From NCBI GenBank assembly GCA_030867875.1, contig JAOWCC010001368.1:7053714-7117713 (forward strand): a DNA stretch of 64,000 nucleotides. Direction: 5' to 3'. The stretch is from Actinernus sp. WN-2022. Its lineage: Eukaryota; Cnidaria; Anthozoa; Actiniaria; Actinernidae. Position 1 is the stretch's first letter. Each line of letters begins with the position of its first letter. The position numbers and the translations under genes are program-made. Below are positions 54,313 through 63,590 of the stretch, piece after piece. The notes below the pieces were generated by a model. The model was not told the origin of the DNA and did no database searches. It saw only the letters and a list, made by a program, of their open reading frames with translations.

Positions 54313-57300
54313 TGTGGATTATTTTGCACAAATGTAACTTGCAACTAACATGGCTGACAATCAGGAAACTGTAAGTAGCATACCTTCCAATATATTATTT
54401 GATAGAGAGTCCAACAATTCACCTAGCAGCTGGTCTGGTAGGCTAAATCATGATTTTGATCTGTATGACCTATTTCATAACCCCGACAAATCTGATGAAT
54501 GCGACCCTGACTTAATGCTATCAGCCCCTCGCTCTGATTACTTTTCAATCCCCGAATTAAATAAAGTAATTAGGGAGTCTGGCTCCCAAACTTTCACTAT
54601 TTTTCACTGCAATATCAGAAGCTTGTCTAAAAATCTAAATTTGCTTGAGGAAATACTTTGCACTCTAGATTCTAAACCTGATATAATAGGGGTCACTGAA
54701 ACTAAGCTTAATGAATTTTCGGTAGCTAATGTTAATATTGAATCTTATAATTTTTTTCACACTGATTCTCCAACTAATGCTGGTGGGGCTGCTTTGTATA
54801 TAGCTAACAGTCTAAAAGCTATCCCCCGACCTGATATAAAATTTGATATGAATTTGGTTGAATCCTGCTGGTCTCAAATTGACAATGGTAAAAATAAAAA
54901 AGCAATAATTGTTGGTTGTATATATAGGCACCCTACCTGTGATCTTATTCAATTTACTACACAACTGAATAATATAATTAGACTACTAAACCCTAAGTAT
55001 CAGCTTTACATTTTTGGAGATATGAATATTGATTTTTTGAAGATTAATATGCACCCTCCAACAGAAGAATACATAGATATGCTTTACACAAATGGTCTTC
55101 TTCCTATTATAACTAAACCCACTAGAATAACTGATCATACTTCAACCCTTATTGACCATATATACACTAACTCGCCCATTTCCCAGGTTATATCTGGAAT
55201 AGTTACTGTAGATTTATCTGACCACTTACCAGTGATCTGTATTGTTAAATCAAAAATAGATAAAGCAACTAGTAAACGTCTTTATAGAGATTATTCAAAA
55301 TTTAATAGTGACCAATTTTTAAATGATATAAATCTTATAAATTGGGAAGAAATCCTATCACCTACTAAAAATCTGAATGAAAAAAGCCATGATGCAATTA
55401 CTGCAGTAAACAACATTGTTAATAAGCATGCCCCTATAAAACAGGCTACCCGAAGTAAACAAAAACAATTAAATAGACCATGGATTACAGCTGGTATTCT
55501 TAAATCTATTAAAAGAAAACAAAAAATGTATCATACACATTTTCATAGCAAAGAACCAGAAAAAATAGAGAAATATAAGAAATATGCAAATATGCTAGCA
55601 CATTTGAAAAATAAATGTAAAACAAGTTACTATAGCTCTCAGTTTTTAAAGTATAAGGATAATCTTAAATCTACTTGGAGGCTTATAGGTAATCTTATTA
55701 AACGGAAAACTAAAGGACAGTCCCTCCCTACTAGAATTACTTATGGTAATAAGACTTATACCAATGCGGCTGATATAGCCGAGCAATTTAACGACTTCTT
55801 TGTAAATGTAGGGCCAAATCTGGCAAGTAAGATAACAACTGATCCAACAACAAAGGAACCTACTCAGTATATAAGCCAGTCTCCATCTTCTAGCTTCTTT
55901 ATGTCTCCAGTGACTGAATCTCAAGTTTTTACTCTTTTTGCTAGCCTGAATGAGGACAAGGCTTATATTAACATACCTAATAAATTTATTAAGCTTGCAA
56001 GTGCCCCTCTATCAATCCCCTTTACCAAAATATATAATGAGTCAATTTCGACAGGAATAGTTCCTGATATTTTTAAGATTTCAAGAATAACCCCAGTATT
56101 TAAAAATGGAAGTGCTATTGAACTAGGAAACTATAGGCCTATAGCTATTATATCTGTCTTCAGTAAAGTTCTTGAGAAACTGATCCATAATCAGCTTATG
56201 TTTTTCCTAGAAAAGCAAGGTATACTGTATAATTATCAATTTGGATTTAGGAAAGGCTACTCAACTGAGCATGCAATTTTAGAAACAGTAGAGAACCTAA
56301 AAACAGCTATAGATGAAGGTAAAATAACTTGCGGAATATTCTTGGATTTTTCCAAAGCATTCGACACAATAAATCATGAGATACTGCTTGCAAAGATGTA
56401 CAAATATGGAATCCGAGGATTACCCCATGCCTGGTTTACCAGTTACCTAAAGGATCGGAAACAATATGTAAAAATAGATGATACAGAATCTAGTTTTAGG
56501 CCTATAGTATGTGGTATTCCTCAAGGATCTACGTTAGGTCCCCTGCTATTCCTGCTATATATAAATGATCTTCCAAACTCGTCTAAGAAACTGCTATTTA
56601 GAATATTTGCAGATGATACTAATATTTTTTATTCTTCAAAAAACCTGAACGAATTAGAAAGGGTTATAAATGATGAACTTGTTAATGTTCTAAAATACTG
56701 TGCTGCTAACAAACTTTCAATCAACTTTAAGAAGACAAATTATATGCCAATTACATCCCCTAGAAAAAAGCCTAATATATCCATAACAACATGTAATATA
56801 GAAGAAAAAACGCAGATAAAATATTTAGGTGTTTTTATTGACAACCATTTACAATGGAATGCACAAATAAAACATGTTAATAATAAACTTGCAAAGAATA
56901 TAGGTATTTTAAATAAACTTAGATACTATGTACCTATTAGCACACTTAAACAACTTTACTATACCCTGATATATCCATATATTAATTACGGCCTGATGAG
57001 CTGGGGCACTGCTTGCCAATCTCGGTTACAAGTAATTAAAACAAAACAAAATAAATGTATCCGCACTATATTTTTTGCTAAAAAAAGAGAGAGTGCTGCT
57101 CCATATTATAAGCTCCTTGATATACTTAATGTTGAGAATGCCTTTAACCTTAAAATCTCTACTCTTATTCATAAAATTAAATATGTTAAAACAGATATTC
57201 CCCTAGCCTTTGCTGAATTAATCCCATCTGTTTCAGAAATCCATAACTATAATACTAGATATGCTTTAAATAAGAATCTATACAGACCAGCTTCTAGGAC

Positions 57301-58243
57301 AAACTATGGCTTATCAAGATTTAAGACCCTTGCATCAAGAATATGGGAAAAAATCCCTCTGAAAATCAAAAACTTATCACATAGTGGCTTTAAAAAAGAA
57401 TACAAAATGTTCCTACTTGACAGCCAGCTATAATGATAATATTATGTTCATAAAGTTGGCATATATGACTACTACATTCTTGAGAAACTTATTTACAGCG
57501 GTAGTATTGTTATAGTACTTAGTAATAGTACTAGAATTAGTATTAGTATTAGAATTATTAGAATTAACATAAGTATCAACATTAGCATTAGATTATTATA
57601 TTCATGAAATTATGAAACTTGAGAAACATTAACATTGAGATTATTATTATGTTTATGAAATTATTTATATGTAAACTAATTATAGTAATATTTCCTTTCG
57701 TATTATTAGCACCCTTTTCCTTTGCTCGTATTATTTTCAGTATTATTACAGTACTTAGTATTATAATTAGTATTAGTATTAGTATTAGCATTAGAATAAT
57801 TAACATAAGTATCAACATTAATATTAGGATTATTATATTCAAGAAATTATGAAACTTGAGAAACAGTAGCATTAGGATTATTATATTCATGAAATTATTT
57901 ATATGTAAACTAATTATAGCAATATTTCCTTTTGTATTACCAACACCCCTTTCCTCTGCTCTTTTTCTTATTTCTTTTGTATAATTCCTCTGGAATCTTT
58001 TTCCTCAATTTCTTCTCTGCACTTTTCCTATTTATATAATTCTTCTTTTTTTTCCTCGACTATTATACCTATGGTAGTGATCAACTCGAAAGCCTAGCGG
58101 CTACTTTGACCACTACGCACATCTAACCTAGCTCATTAAATTTAATAGCTTATATTATCATTCCTTTTTCCTACATATTTGTAAATTCTATTTAAAAAAA
58201 AGGAAAAATAGTGCAAAATAAATGAATCTGAATCTGAATCTCT
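53780..58243 (+). mobile_element. Nearly complete LINE (CR1/L2/Jockey-like), 5' end truncated in ORF1
   Basis: It contains a partial ORF1, an intact ORF2, a low-complexity 3' region (ATTAGTATTAGT repeats, 57520-57900) and a terminal (TGAATC)n tail at about 58222-58242, which is the usual 3' microsatellite of this LINE group. The 5' end abuts the right TIR of the element at 51218-53779. Confidence 0.83.
54350..57433 (+). CDS. LINE ORF2: endonuclease and reverse transcriptase, intact
   Basis: 1027 residues with no stop or frameshift. The apurinic-type endonuclease occupies about residues 80-300: HCNIRSLSKN (85), TETKLNEF (115), GGAALYI, YRHP, GDMNID (222) and SDHLPV (290). The RT spans about 560-830: NYRPIAIISV (593), FGFRKGYSTEHA (630), LDFSKAFDTINH (664), GIPQGSTLGPLLFLLYINDL (721) and catalytic FADDT (752). 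The tail has LRYYVPISTLKQLYYTLIYP and NKCIRTIF. The enzyme nicks target DNA and primes reverse transcription there. It starts 37 bp after ORF1. This is the best-preserved transposon gene in the window. Confidence 0.93.
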   Translation: MADNQETVSSIPSNILFDRESNNSPSSWSGRLNHDFDLYDLFHNPDKSDECDPDLMLSAPRSDYFSIPELNKVIRESGSQTFTIFHCNIRSLSKNLNLLEEILCTLDSKPDIIGVTETKLNEFSVANVNIESYNFFHTDSPTNAGGAALYIANSLKAIPRPDIKFDMNLVESCWSQIDNGKNKKAIIVGCIYRHPTCDLIQFTTQLNNIIRLLNPKYQLYIFGDMNIDFLKINMHPPTEEYIDMLYTNGLLPIITKPTRITDHTSTLIDHIYTNSPISQVISGIVTVDLSDHLPVICIVKSKIDKATSKRLYRDYSKFNSDQFLNDINLINWEEILSPTKNLNEKSHDAITAVNNIVNKHAPIKQATRSKQKQLNRPWITAGILKSIKRKQKMYHTHFHSKEPEKIEKYKKYANMLAHLKNKCKTSYYSSQFLKYKDNLKSTWRLIGNLIKRKTKGQSLPTRITYGNKTYTNAADIAEQFNDFFVNVGPNLASKITTDPTTKEPTQYISQSPSSSFFMSPVTESQVFTLFASLNEDKAYINIPNKFIKLASAPLSIPFTKIYNESISTGIVPDIFKISRITPVFKNGSAIELGNYRPIAIISVFSKVLEKLIHNQLMFFLEKQGILYNYQFGFRKGYSTEHAILETVENLKTAIDEGKITCGIFLDFSKAFDTINHEILLAKMYKYGIRGLPHAWFTSYLKDRKQYVKIDDTESSFRPIVCGIPQGSTLGPLLFLLYINDLPNSSKKLLFRIFADDTNIFYSSKNLNELERVINDELVNVLKYCAANKLSINFKKTNYMPITSPRKKPNISITTCNIEEKTQIKYLGVFIDNHLQWNAQIKHVNNKLAKNIGILNKLRYYVPISTLKQLYYTLIYPYINYGLMSWGTACQSRLQVIKTKQNKCIRTIFFAKKRESAAPYYKLLDILNVENAFNLKISTLIHKIKYVKTDIPLAFAELIPSVSEIHNYNTRYALNKNLYRPASRTNYGLSRFKTLASRIWEKIPLKIKNLSHSGFKKEYKMFLLDSQL

Positions 58244-58317
58244 AATAGCTTAAAAATAGAGGAAAAGTTTAAGTAAAACTGAGAAAAGAGAAAAAGAAGT
58301 AAAAAAAAAAAAATTCG

Positions 58318-58391
58318 TGTCCCGCGTAGGAATCGAACTCCGGTCGCGTGATCTCAAGGCCGACGCTCTAACCACTTGACTATAGAGCCGA
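58318..58391 (-). tRNA. tRNA-like sequence or SINE head (probably not a functional tRNA)
   Basis: The minus strand has an A box TAGTCAAGTGG (58372-58382) and a B box AGTTCGATTCC (58329-58339) with tRNA spacing. It begins GGCTCTATA and is followed by a T run, the Pol III stop signal. The acceptor arms do not pair well (GGCTCTA against a GGGACACG end), so a tRNA-derived SINE or pseudogene is more likely than a working tRNA. Confidence 0.4.
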
Positions 58392-58443
58392 CCTACTTGT
58401 AACACCGCTGACAATTGCTAAATGTCGCTTATTTCTGGCGATG

Positions 58444-59747
58444 ATCGGTTTGTCCAAGAGCTGTCTTGAACCCACGACGTCCCTCCGCTTTCGAATTCTA
58501 GGATACATTTGCGACTCCCAACAACAGGCTTTAATTTTGCCAGAAGACAAGCACAGGAAATTTGCCACTTTAAGAGTTCCATCCTTAAGAACAAATCAGT
58601 ATCCGTCAAAAAATTGCAAAAGTTCGCCGGCAAAACCACCTCGTTTGCCCTTTTAGTACCGGCGGCCAAGCTATACACCAATTGTGTCTACCAAGCCATC
58701 TCGAAAGCCAGTCCTTCCGGCTCAGTCAAAATCCACATGTCAGACCAGCTTTGGCAAGAGATTTCCCATTGGCGCTTTCTCGACACATGGCCGAGATGTC
58801 TCCCCTGGAGGTCGGAGTTCCACCGCCAAGTTCAGCTGTATTCCGACGCGTCTAACACGGGCTGGGGTGGTTGTCTACTTCGAGACGGCAAGCCAGCGGT
58901 CGAAACCCGTGGCTATTGGGACGAAAGTGAACGTGGTCTCGCCACCTCCACCAAGGAAACGCTTGCTCTACTCCGCGTTCTCGAAAGCTTCCAAAACAAG
59001 TGTCACAACACGTGCCTAGACGTGCTGACGGACAGCAAAGCGCTCATCGCCAGGTGGGATAGACACTGAAGTGTCTAGATGCCCCGCCACATCAGCTATT
59101 GTCAAGAATCTCTTCGAGCTGTGGTCGTCAAAGAACATGGCCCTAGCACTCCAGTTCGTCTCATCGAAAAACATCCTCGCGGATGGCCCTTCTCGCGTGC
59201 TCTCCGATTTGGACACCACTTTGAGCCCAAATGCGTGGAGACAGGTGGAACGAGCTTTTGGCTTCTACTCCATGGATCTGATGGCGCTCCCTTCGAACGT
59301 CATGCCCGACGGTTCGGGTCGCCCTCTTCGCTTCTTCTCCCCAGTACCTTGCAAAGAAGCATCGGGAACTAACGTGTTCGCCCAAACTATATCTCCGTCA
59401 GGTGAGAGCCACAAGTTTATAAGTGTTGTCACTTTTAATTAAAGTCATTACTTACTTACTCGCTTACTTGATTACTAGAAAACGCTTACGTTTTCCCGCC
59501 ATTTGTACTGGTGGGCCCGCTGATGAGATTCCTGCTCTCCAAAGATTGCGCATTCACAATGGTTGTGCCCGACCTATGTCCCCGGAAGTACTGGTGGCAA
59601 GTCCTCGAGCGAGCAGCTGTGGCGTCGTTAATGTTAGGCCGCAAAGGGGACCCCACTGTTCTCTTGTCCCCGTCTGGTCCAGTTCCATGGGAGCCCCGGG
59701 CTCTGTTGTGGAACCTGTGGGTGTTCCGGGTCCCCGGGTCCCGCTAG
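58444..59747 (+). pseudogene. Retrotransposon pol, 3' part: RT thumb, RNase H and C-terminal domain
   Basis: Resumes exactly after the insertion with IGLSKSCLEPTTSLRFRILG and ICDSQQQALILPED. A frameshift near 58560 leads to SVKKLQKFAGKTTSFALL and PAAKLY. The RNase H domain then shows the catalytic Asp of YSDASNTGWGG, the Glu of TKETLALL and the Asp of LTDSKALIARW. After a further disruption at 59067, LQFVSSKNILADGPSRVLSD and LMALPSNV follow. A 77-bp intron-like segment (59402-59478) precedes NAYVFPPFVLVGPLMRFLL. The ORF ends TAG at 59745-59747 after VPWEPRALLWNLW. Confidence 0.82.
59402..59478 (+). other. Probable 77-bp spliceosomal intron inside retrotransposon pol
   Basis: The boundaries are TCAG|GTGAGA and TTACTAG|AA. 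Removal joins ISPS to ENAYVFPPF in frame (phase 1), matching the continuous sequence expected for this family; the segment itself contains stops. A branch-like TTAATTAA and CTTAC repeats precede the acceptor. Confidence 0.65.
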
Positions 59748-59839
59748 ATAGTGCACGAGTCATTTTGGCGTGTTAGCCCTTCTTTTGAAGCGTTGTTTTG
59801 TCTAAATTAAAGCATTTTTGAACTGTTTATGCGTGTTGT

Positions 59840-61186
59840 TTGATTTTTGCGCTAACTTCGCGTTTTTCCGCTCCTCAGCCACTCGTCGAGACGCCCCGAA
59901 TCTTGTGTCCGGCCGTCCGCTGCCCGGATTGTGCCTACCCGAACGACTCTTGTTTCTCTTTCTGTCAGCGATGCGGCTACAGGTGCAGACAGTTAAGTGC
60001 AGAGTCTACCCCACCAACGGTCCATGTGGACCTTGGCCATTTAGACTTGCGTCTAGACAGTCTAACCACGGCTCTCGAAAATAAACCTTACAAAAAAAAA
60101 TAGCCTCCAGAAAGAATTAGAGTTTCTAAAAGCCTTCTGTCTGCTGCCCCCAAGGATATTACCCGCTTTCTCGTTTGGAAAGATAAAGGAGGGAGGACCA
60201 AGGTGCACTCGCCTTCTTGCGGTCACTTTGGGTCGTCCAAAGGCAAAACCCTTCCTACATGCCGCTGTCCCTCTCGTTTGGCCACCGGAACAGTTGACAG
60301 CTTGATAGGGAAGCTGCATGCCATTTTCGTCGAGGTTGGACGCGGAGAAAATTGGAACAACCTCCTGGACGTTGGTAACTCAAGCATCAAATCATACCTG
60401 AAGTTGTTTCGGGAGGAGCAAGCCCAAGCCCGGATTAGCCCTAAACAGGCAGCGCCACTATTCTTTGACTTGCTTCAAATACTGTGCCGCCACATCTTCG
60501 AACATCAGTGTTTGTAGGTGGCGTTTCCCCCACACAGCGTTACATATCGGCAAGGGTTTTGGCATTTTTCTGTCTTCAGTACTAGTTTATTCCGGAGACA
60601 GAGCGTCCGATCTTGGCTGGGTCGCCTTCCCAGTGGAAAGGGTTTGCTCTTTCATCACACGTTTGGCAAAACGCTGAGAGGGGGAAATTCGAACACTTTC
60701 ATGGTTAAGAGATGCCAGAACGCCGTCATCTACCCAGTTAGTAACCTAGATCGCTACGTGCGTTTATGCGACATGATGAAAATCAATCTTCGTGACGGTT
60801 ATCTGATCCGAACCCTTAATAGTAGAGAGGTGTCAGCTTCGCCCTTCGTGGGCTCTGCGGTAGCCAATAGGCTAGCGCGACATCTGAGCGATGCGGGCAT
60901 TAACAGCGGCGAGACAATGCACAGCTTTCGGAGTGGGTGCTCCATCACGTTATCTCTGCTTGGGATATCCTCTGATGACGTCGCCAGACACGTTGGTTGG
61001 AGATCGCTGGAATCGTGGAACCACTAATGCCAAACTAACAAAGTGCTGGGTATGGATCGCGTAGCCTCGACGTTGGCCGACAGTACATCAGCCTCCTCGC
61101 CGAACACTGAACCAGACGCAGCGGTTGCGGGAAATAACTTTTCTACTCAGAACAGTTTAGACGGTTTATCAGCCGCCTTTCCTTAA
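59840..61186 (+). pseudogene. Retrotransposon tyrosine recombinase ORF with zinc ribbon, inactivated
   Basis: The N terminus has a zinc-ribbon (CPDCAYPNDSCFSFCQRCGY, about 59910-59980). The core-binding domain follows in shifting frames: RFLVWKDKGG, CPSRLATGTVDSLIGKLHAI, SIKSYLKLFREEQAQARISP. The catalytic domain shows the first Arg in YSGDRASDLG (about 60592), then TMHSFRSGCSITLSLLG (HxxR) and DDVARHVGW. The catalytic Tyr position after WNH is TAA (61025-61027). The frame stays open after it, with CQTNKVLGMDRVASTLADS, to TAA at 61184. Frameshifts lie near 60110, 60540 and 60640. The enzyme would integrate the circular DNA copy of the element. Confidence 0.82.
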
Positions 61187-61351
61187 ACGCTTGGTTATTT
61201 GTTTACCCACGAGTTTATAAGAAATTGGTGCTTAACTTATTTTGGTTTTGAGTTTTGGGAGAAGTCTCTTTTCTTTGCATACAATTTCTGATTCTATGCA
61301 CCTTTATGTATGTATGTTCGGTATATGAGCAACCAAAGCGAATAAAGCAAA

Positions 61352-61431
61352 GGTCAAATCTCATTTCTCCCATAATTTAACCAAGTCGAGCCTTGAGCGG
61401 ACGCATCTAGGAGGGAAATGGTTTACTATTT
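61352..61431 (+). repeat. Split direct repeat B1
   Basis: GGTCAAATCTCATTTCTCCC to TGGTTTACTATTT; it joins A2 directly, sharing the CTATTT core. Confidence 0.82.
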
Positions 61432-61604
61432 CCACTACTAAATATTTCGCGAAATGCGAGCGTGTGTTAAGCCAAACACCTAGATCTCCCGGGAATGTCA
61501 TGATTTCTCAACATTACCACGTTCCGTTTAGAGGCGTATTTGAGGCCTCTTACCCTACTTCAGGGCTTTTAGACGAATTCGCCAACGCGGCAACAGAGTT
61601 TTTT
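61426..61604 (+). repeat. Split direct repeat A2
   Basis: Second copy of A1, lying between B1 and B2. Confidence 0.85.
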
Positions 61605-61683
61605 GACCCACTCCCCTCCCCTTTGGCGACGTGTTTCCCACTATGTTGCCCTGCCTGCTCCTTCGCGCCCGGCTCATAGCTTC

Positions 61684-61763
61684 GGTCAAATCTCATTTCT
61701 CCATAACTTAACCAAGCTGAACCTTGAGCGGACGCATCTAGGAGTGAAAATGGTTTACTATTT
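61684..61763 (+). repeat. Split direct repeat B2, right end of the retrotransposon
   Basis: Second copy of B1 (GGTCAAATCTCATTTCTCC to TGGTTTACTATTT). Flanking host sequence follows. Confidence 0.82.
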
Positions 61764-62435
61764 TATTTCTAGGTGTTGCACGTCTATGAAGAAAATCTCA
61801 AAACCTTCACAACTTCCGCTGTTCAAACGGCTCAAGTCTTGTAATTTGTGACGTCAGGTACGGGGAATAAATTAGTTTTGCCATGCTTTCCCCGACATTG
61901 AAAAGCCGAACTAACGGCATCTAAATACGGTTTTAGTATGGCCAGTTTCTTTTTACTGGGGGTGTGTTTCTGCCAATTACATGGGCCCCTGGTGCAGTGA
62001 ATTTCCTTGGTACGTGTCACGTACTACATGGGGAAATTTGCACTGAATTGAGCCGCCACACATGCTAGATTTATCAGCGGAGAATTAGTTACGTTTCGAA
62101 CTTGAAAACTAATTTTCTCTTCATGGACGCGCAACACAGAGAAATACAATATAACTAATTTCTTTCGAATACATGTTTGTATAGCTGTTGGGTTAATTTT
62201 AGGGTTGACTTCCTTTTAACTACAGTTACAATTATTTAATTTCAGAGAAAAATGGCACATGCAAAGAACTGTATTTCTCCTCGATCAGATTCTAACTGTC
62301 CCGCGCGTGTTTCCCATCAAATTTAGTTTCACGTTTGCATGTACTAAATACTATTTCCATAAGCACTTCACCGGAAGCTAAATTCAACCAATCTGACCGC
62401 AAAGCATGCTGAGAACGGCACCAGCCCGGCATGGG
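61764..62435. other. Flank between retrotransposon and LINE fragment
   Basis: No gene was recognised. A hairpin-like pair around GTACGTGTCACGTACTAC (about 62010-62030) is the only notable structure. Confidence 0.5.
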
Positions 62436-63590
62436 CTAGCCTCTGAACTTCCCCCTTCTGTAAGGCAGTATTCCGACTATATAAATTCTACCGAACATTC
62501 GTTCACTATCGAAGAGACTTCAAACAATGAGGTTATTAAACTGTTAAAAGCCCTGCCATTAAATAAAGCATGTGGTTTAGATGGCATTTCAACTAGGCTG
62601 TTAAAGGAGGCAGATACAATAATAGCCCCATCTCTTACTTTTATATTTAACCTCTCTATTTGCACTGGGATTTTCCCAAGTGATTGGAAAGTTGCAAAGG
62701 TAACACCAATCTATAAAGATGACAAGAAATGCATTCCCGATAACTATAGACCTATCTCTGTTTTGCCTGCCGTCACTAAACTAATAGAAAGGATTATTTT
62801 TAAGTTAAGATTGATCAATCTTTAACATGGAAGGATCAAGTAGAGACAATTTCTAAGAAAGCTTCAGGGGGTATAGGGGCGCTGAGACGAGTTAGGCATC
62901 TCGTACCTCACGAAACGCTAATTACAATGTATAATTCCCTTGTACTACCGTATTTCAATTACTGTAGTGCAGTATGGGGGAACTGTGGAAAAGGGATATC
63001 GGACATACTCCAAACTCTACAAAATAGAGCTGCCAGGGTGGTCACCTTTTCCAATTATGATAGACGGTCAACTGAGTTGTTGAACGAACTTGAATGGGAT
63101 AATCTTGAGACAAGAAGATCAAAGCAACTGGCTGTATTAATGTACAAAACTATGAATGGGAGCACTCCAAATTATTTGAAGGAAATCTTTAAAAGCACAA
63201 CTCTTGTACATTCCTATAACTTAAGAAACTCAAGCTATAACGTATCTGTACCAAGACCGCACACTGAAGCTGGAAAACGCAGCTTTCATTATAGGGGGGC
63301 TGTTCTCTGGAATAGTTTATCTAATGATACAAGAAGACAGACAAGCGTGGCATTATTTAAATATACACTATAATTTAGATTAACAAATAATTTTTGAATA
63401 AGAATTATGCAGTTTATATTAGGATAATATATTTTAGGGATTTACACTTTTTACAACACATTTTTAACTAGGGATCCATTTCTGTCATTTTATTATTAGT
63501 TAATGTATGCACGGCTCTCGGGAAGAGCATTATATGTATGATGAGACACCGTGTTGAAATAAAGATTATGTATGTATGTGTATGTGTTCA
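62436..63590 (+). pseudogene. Internally deleted LINE: RT start and RT C-terminus without the palm
   Basis: 62436-62815 encodes LASELPPSVRQYSDYINSTE, LKALPLNKACGLDGISTRLL, FPSDWKVAKVTPIYKDD and NYRPISVLP, the start of a LINE RT. It jumps near 62815 to IDQSLTWKDQVETISKKASG, LVPHETLITMYNSLVLPYFN, LQTLQNRAARV and TRRSKQLAVLMYKTMNG, ending at TAA 63371-63373. The central FADD-containing palm is lost. An AATAAA (63558-63563) and a (TATG)n tail end the element. It differs from the LINE at 53780. Confidence 0.82.

Larger units (their letters stand above)
50414..58443. mobile_element. 8.03-kb composite insertion with CATCGCCAGAAA inverted ends
   Basis: The ends are CATCGCCAGAAA at 50414 and TTTCTGGCGATG at 58443, a 12-bp perfect inverted repeat. 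The host codon reads TTC A before it and A TC GGT after it, so the target duplication is at most one base. Inside are 0.8 kb of unassigned sequence, a 2.56-kb inverted-repeat element, a LINE and a tRNA-like repeat. It is read here as a DNA transposon that later collected nested elements. Its own transposase is not recognised. Confidence 0.72.
47071..61763 (+). mobile_element. Ngaro/DIRS-type tyrosine-recombinase retrotransposon, split by an 8-kb insertion
   Basis: The element is framed by split direct repeats in the order A1 (47071-47254), B1 (61352-61431), A2 (61426-61604), B2 (61684-61763). This layout is diagnostic of Ngaro/PAT-class elements, which integrate with a tyrosine recombinase and make no ordinary target duplication. 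In order it holds a leader with a short Ala/Pro-rich ORF, a 36-bp minisatellite, pol with RT and RNase H, and a separate recombinase ORF with a zinc-ribbon N terminus. Pol is interrupted at 50414-58443. Without that insertion the element would be about 6.7 kb. Several frameshifts and a stop at the recombinase tyrosine show it is not autonomous. Confidence 0.85.

Noticed and set aside
57588..57890. ORF rich in isoleucine/leucine/methionine resembling a membrane protein
   Set aside because: It is an ATTAGTATTAGT low-complexity part of the LINE 3' region.
59554..60319. Minus-strand ORFs opposite the retrotransposon pol and recombinase
   Set aside because: Shadows of the coding strand; the plus strand carries the recognisable motifs.
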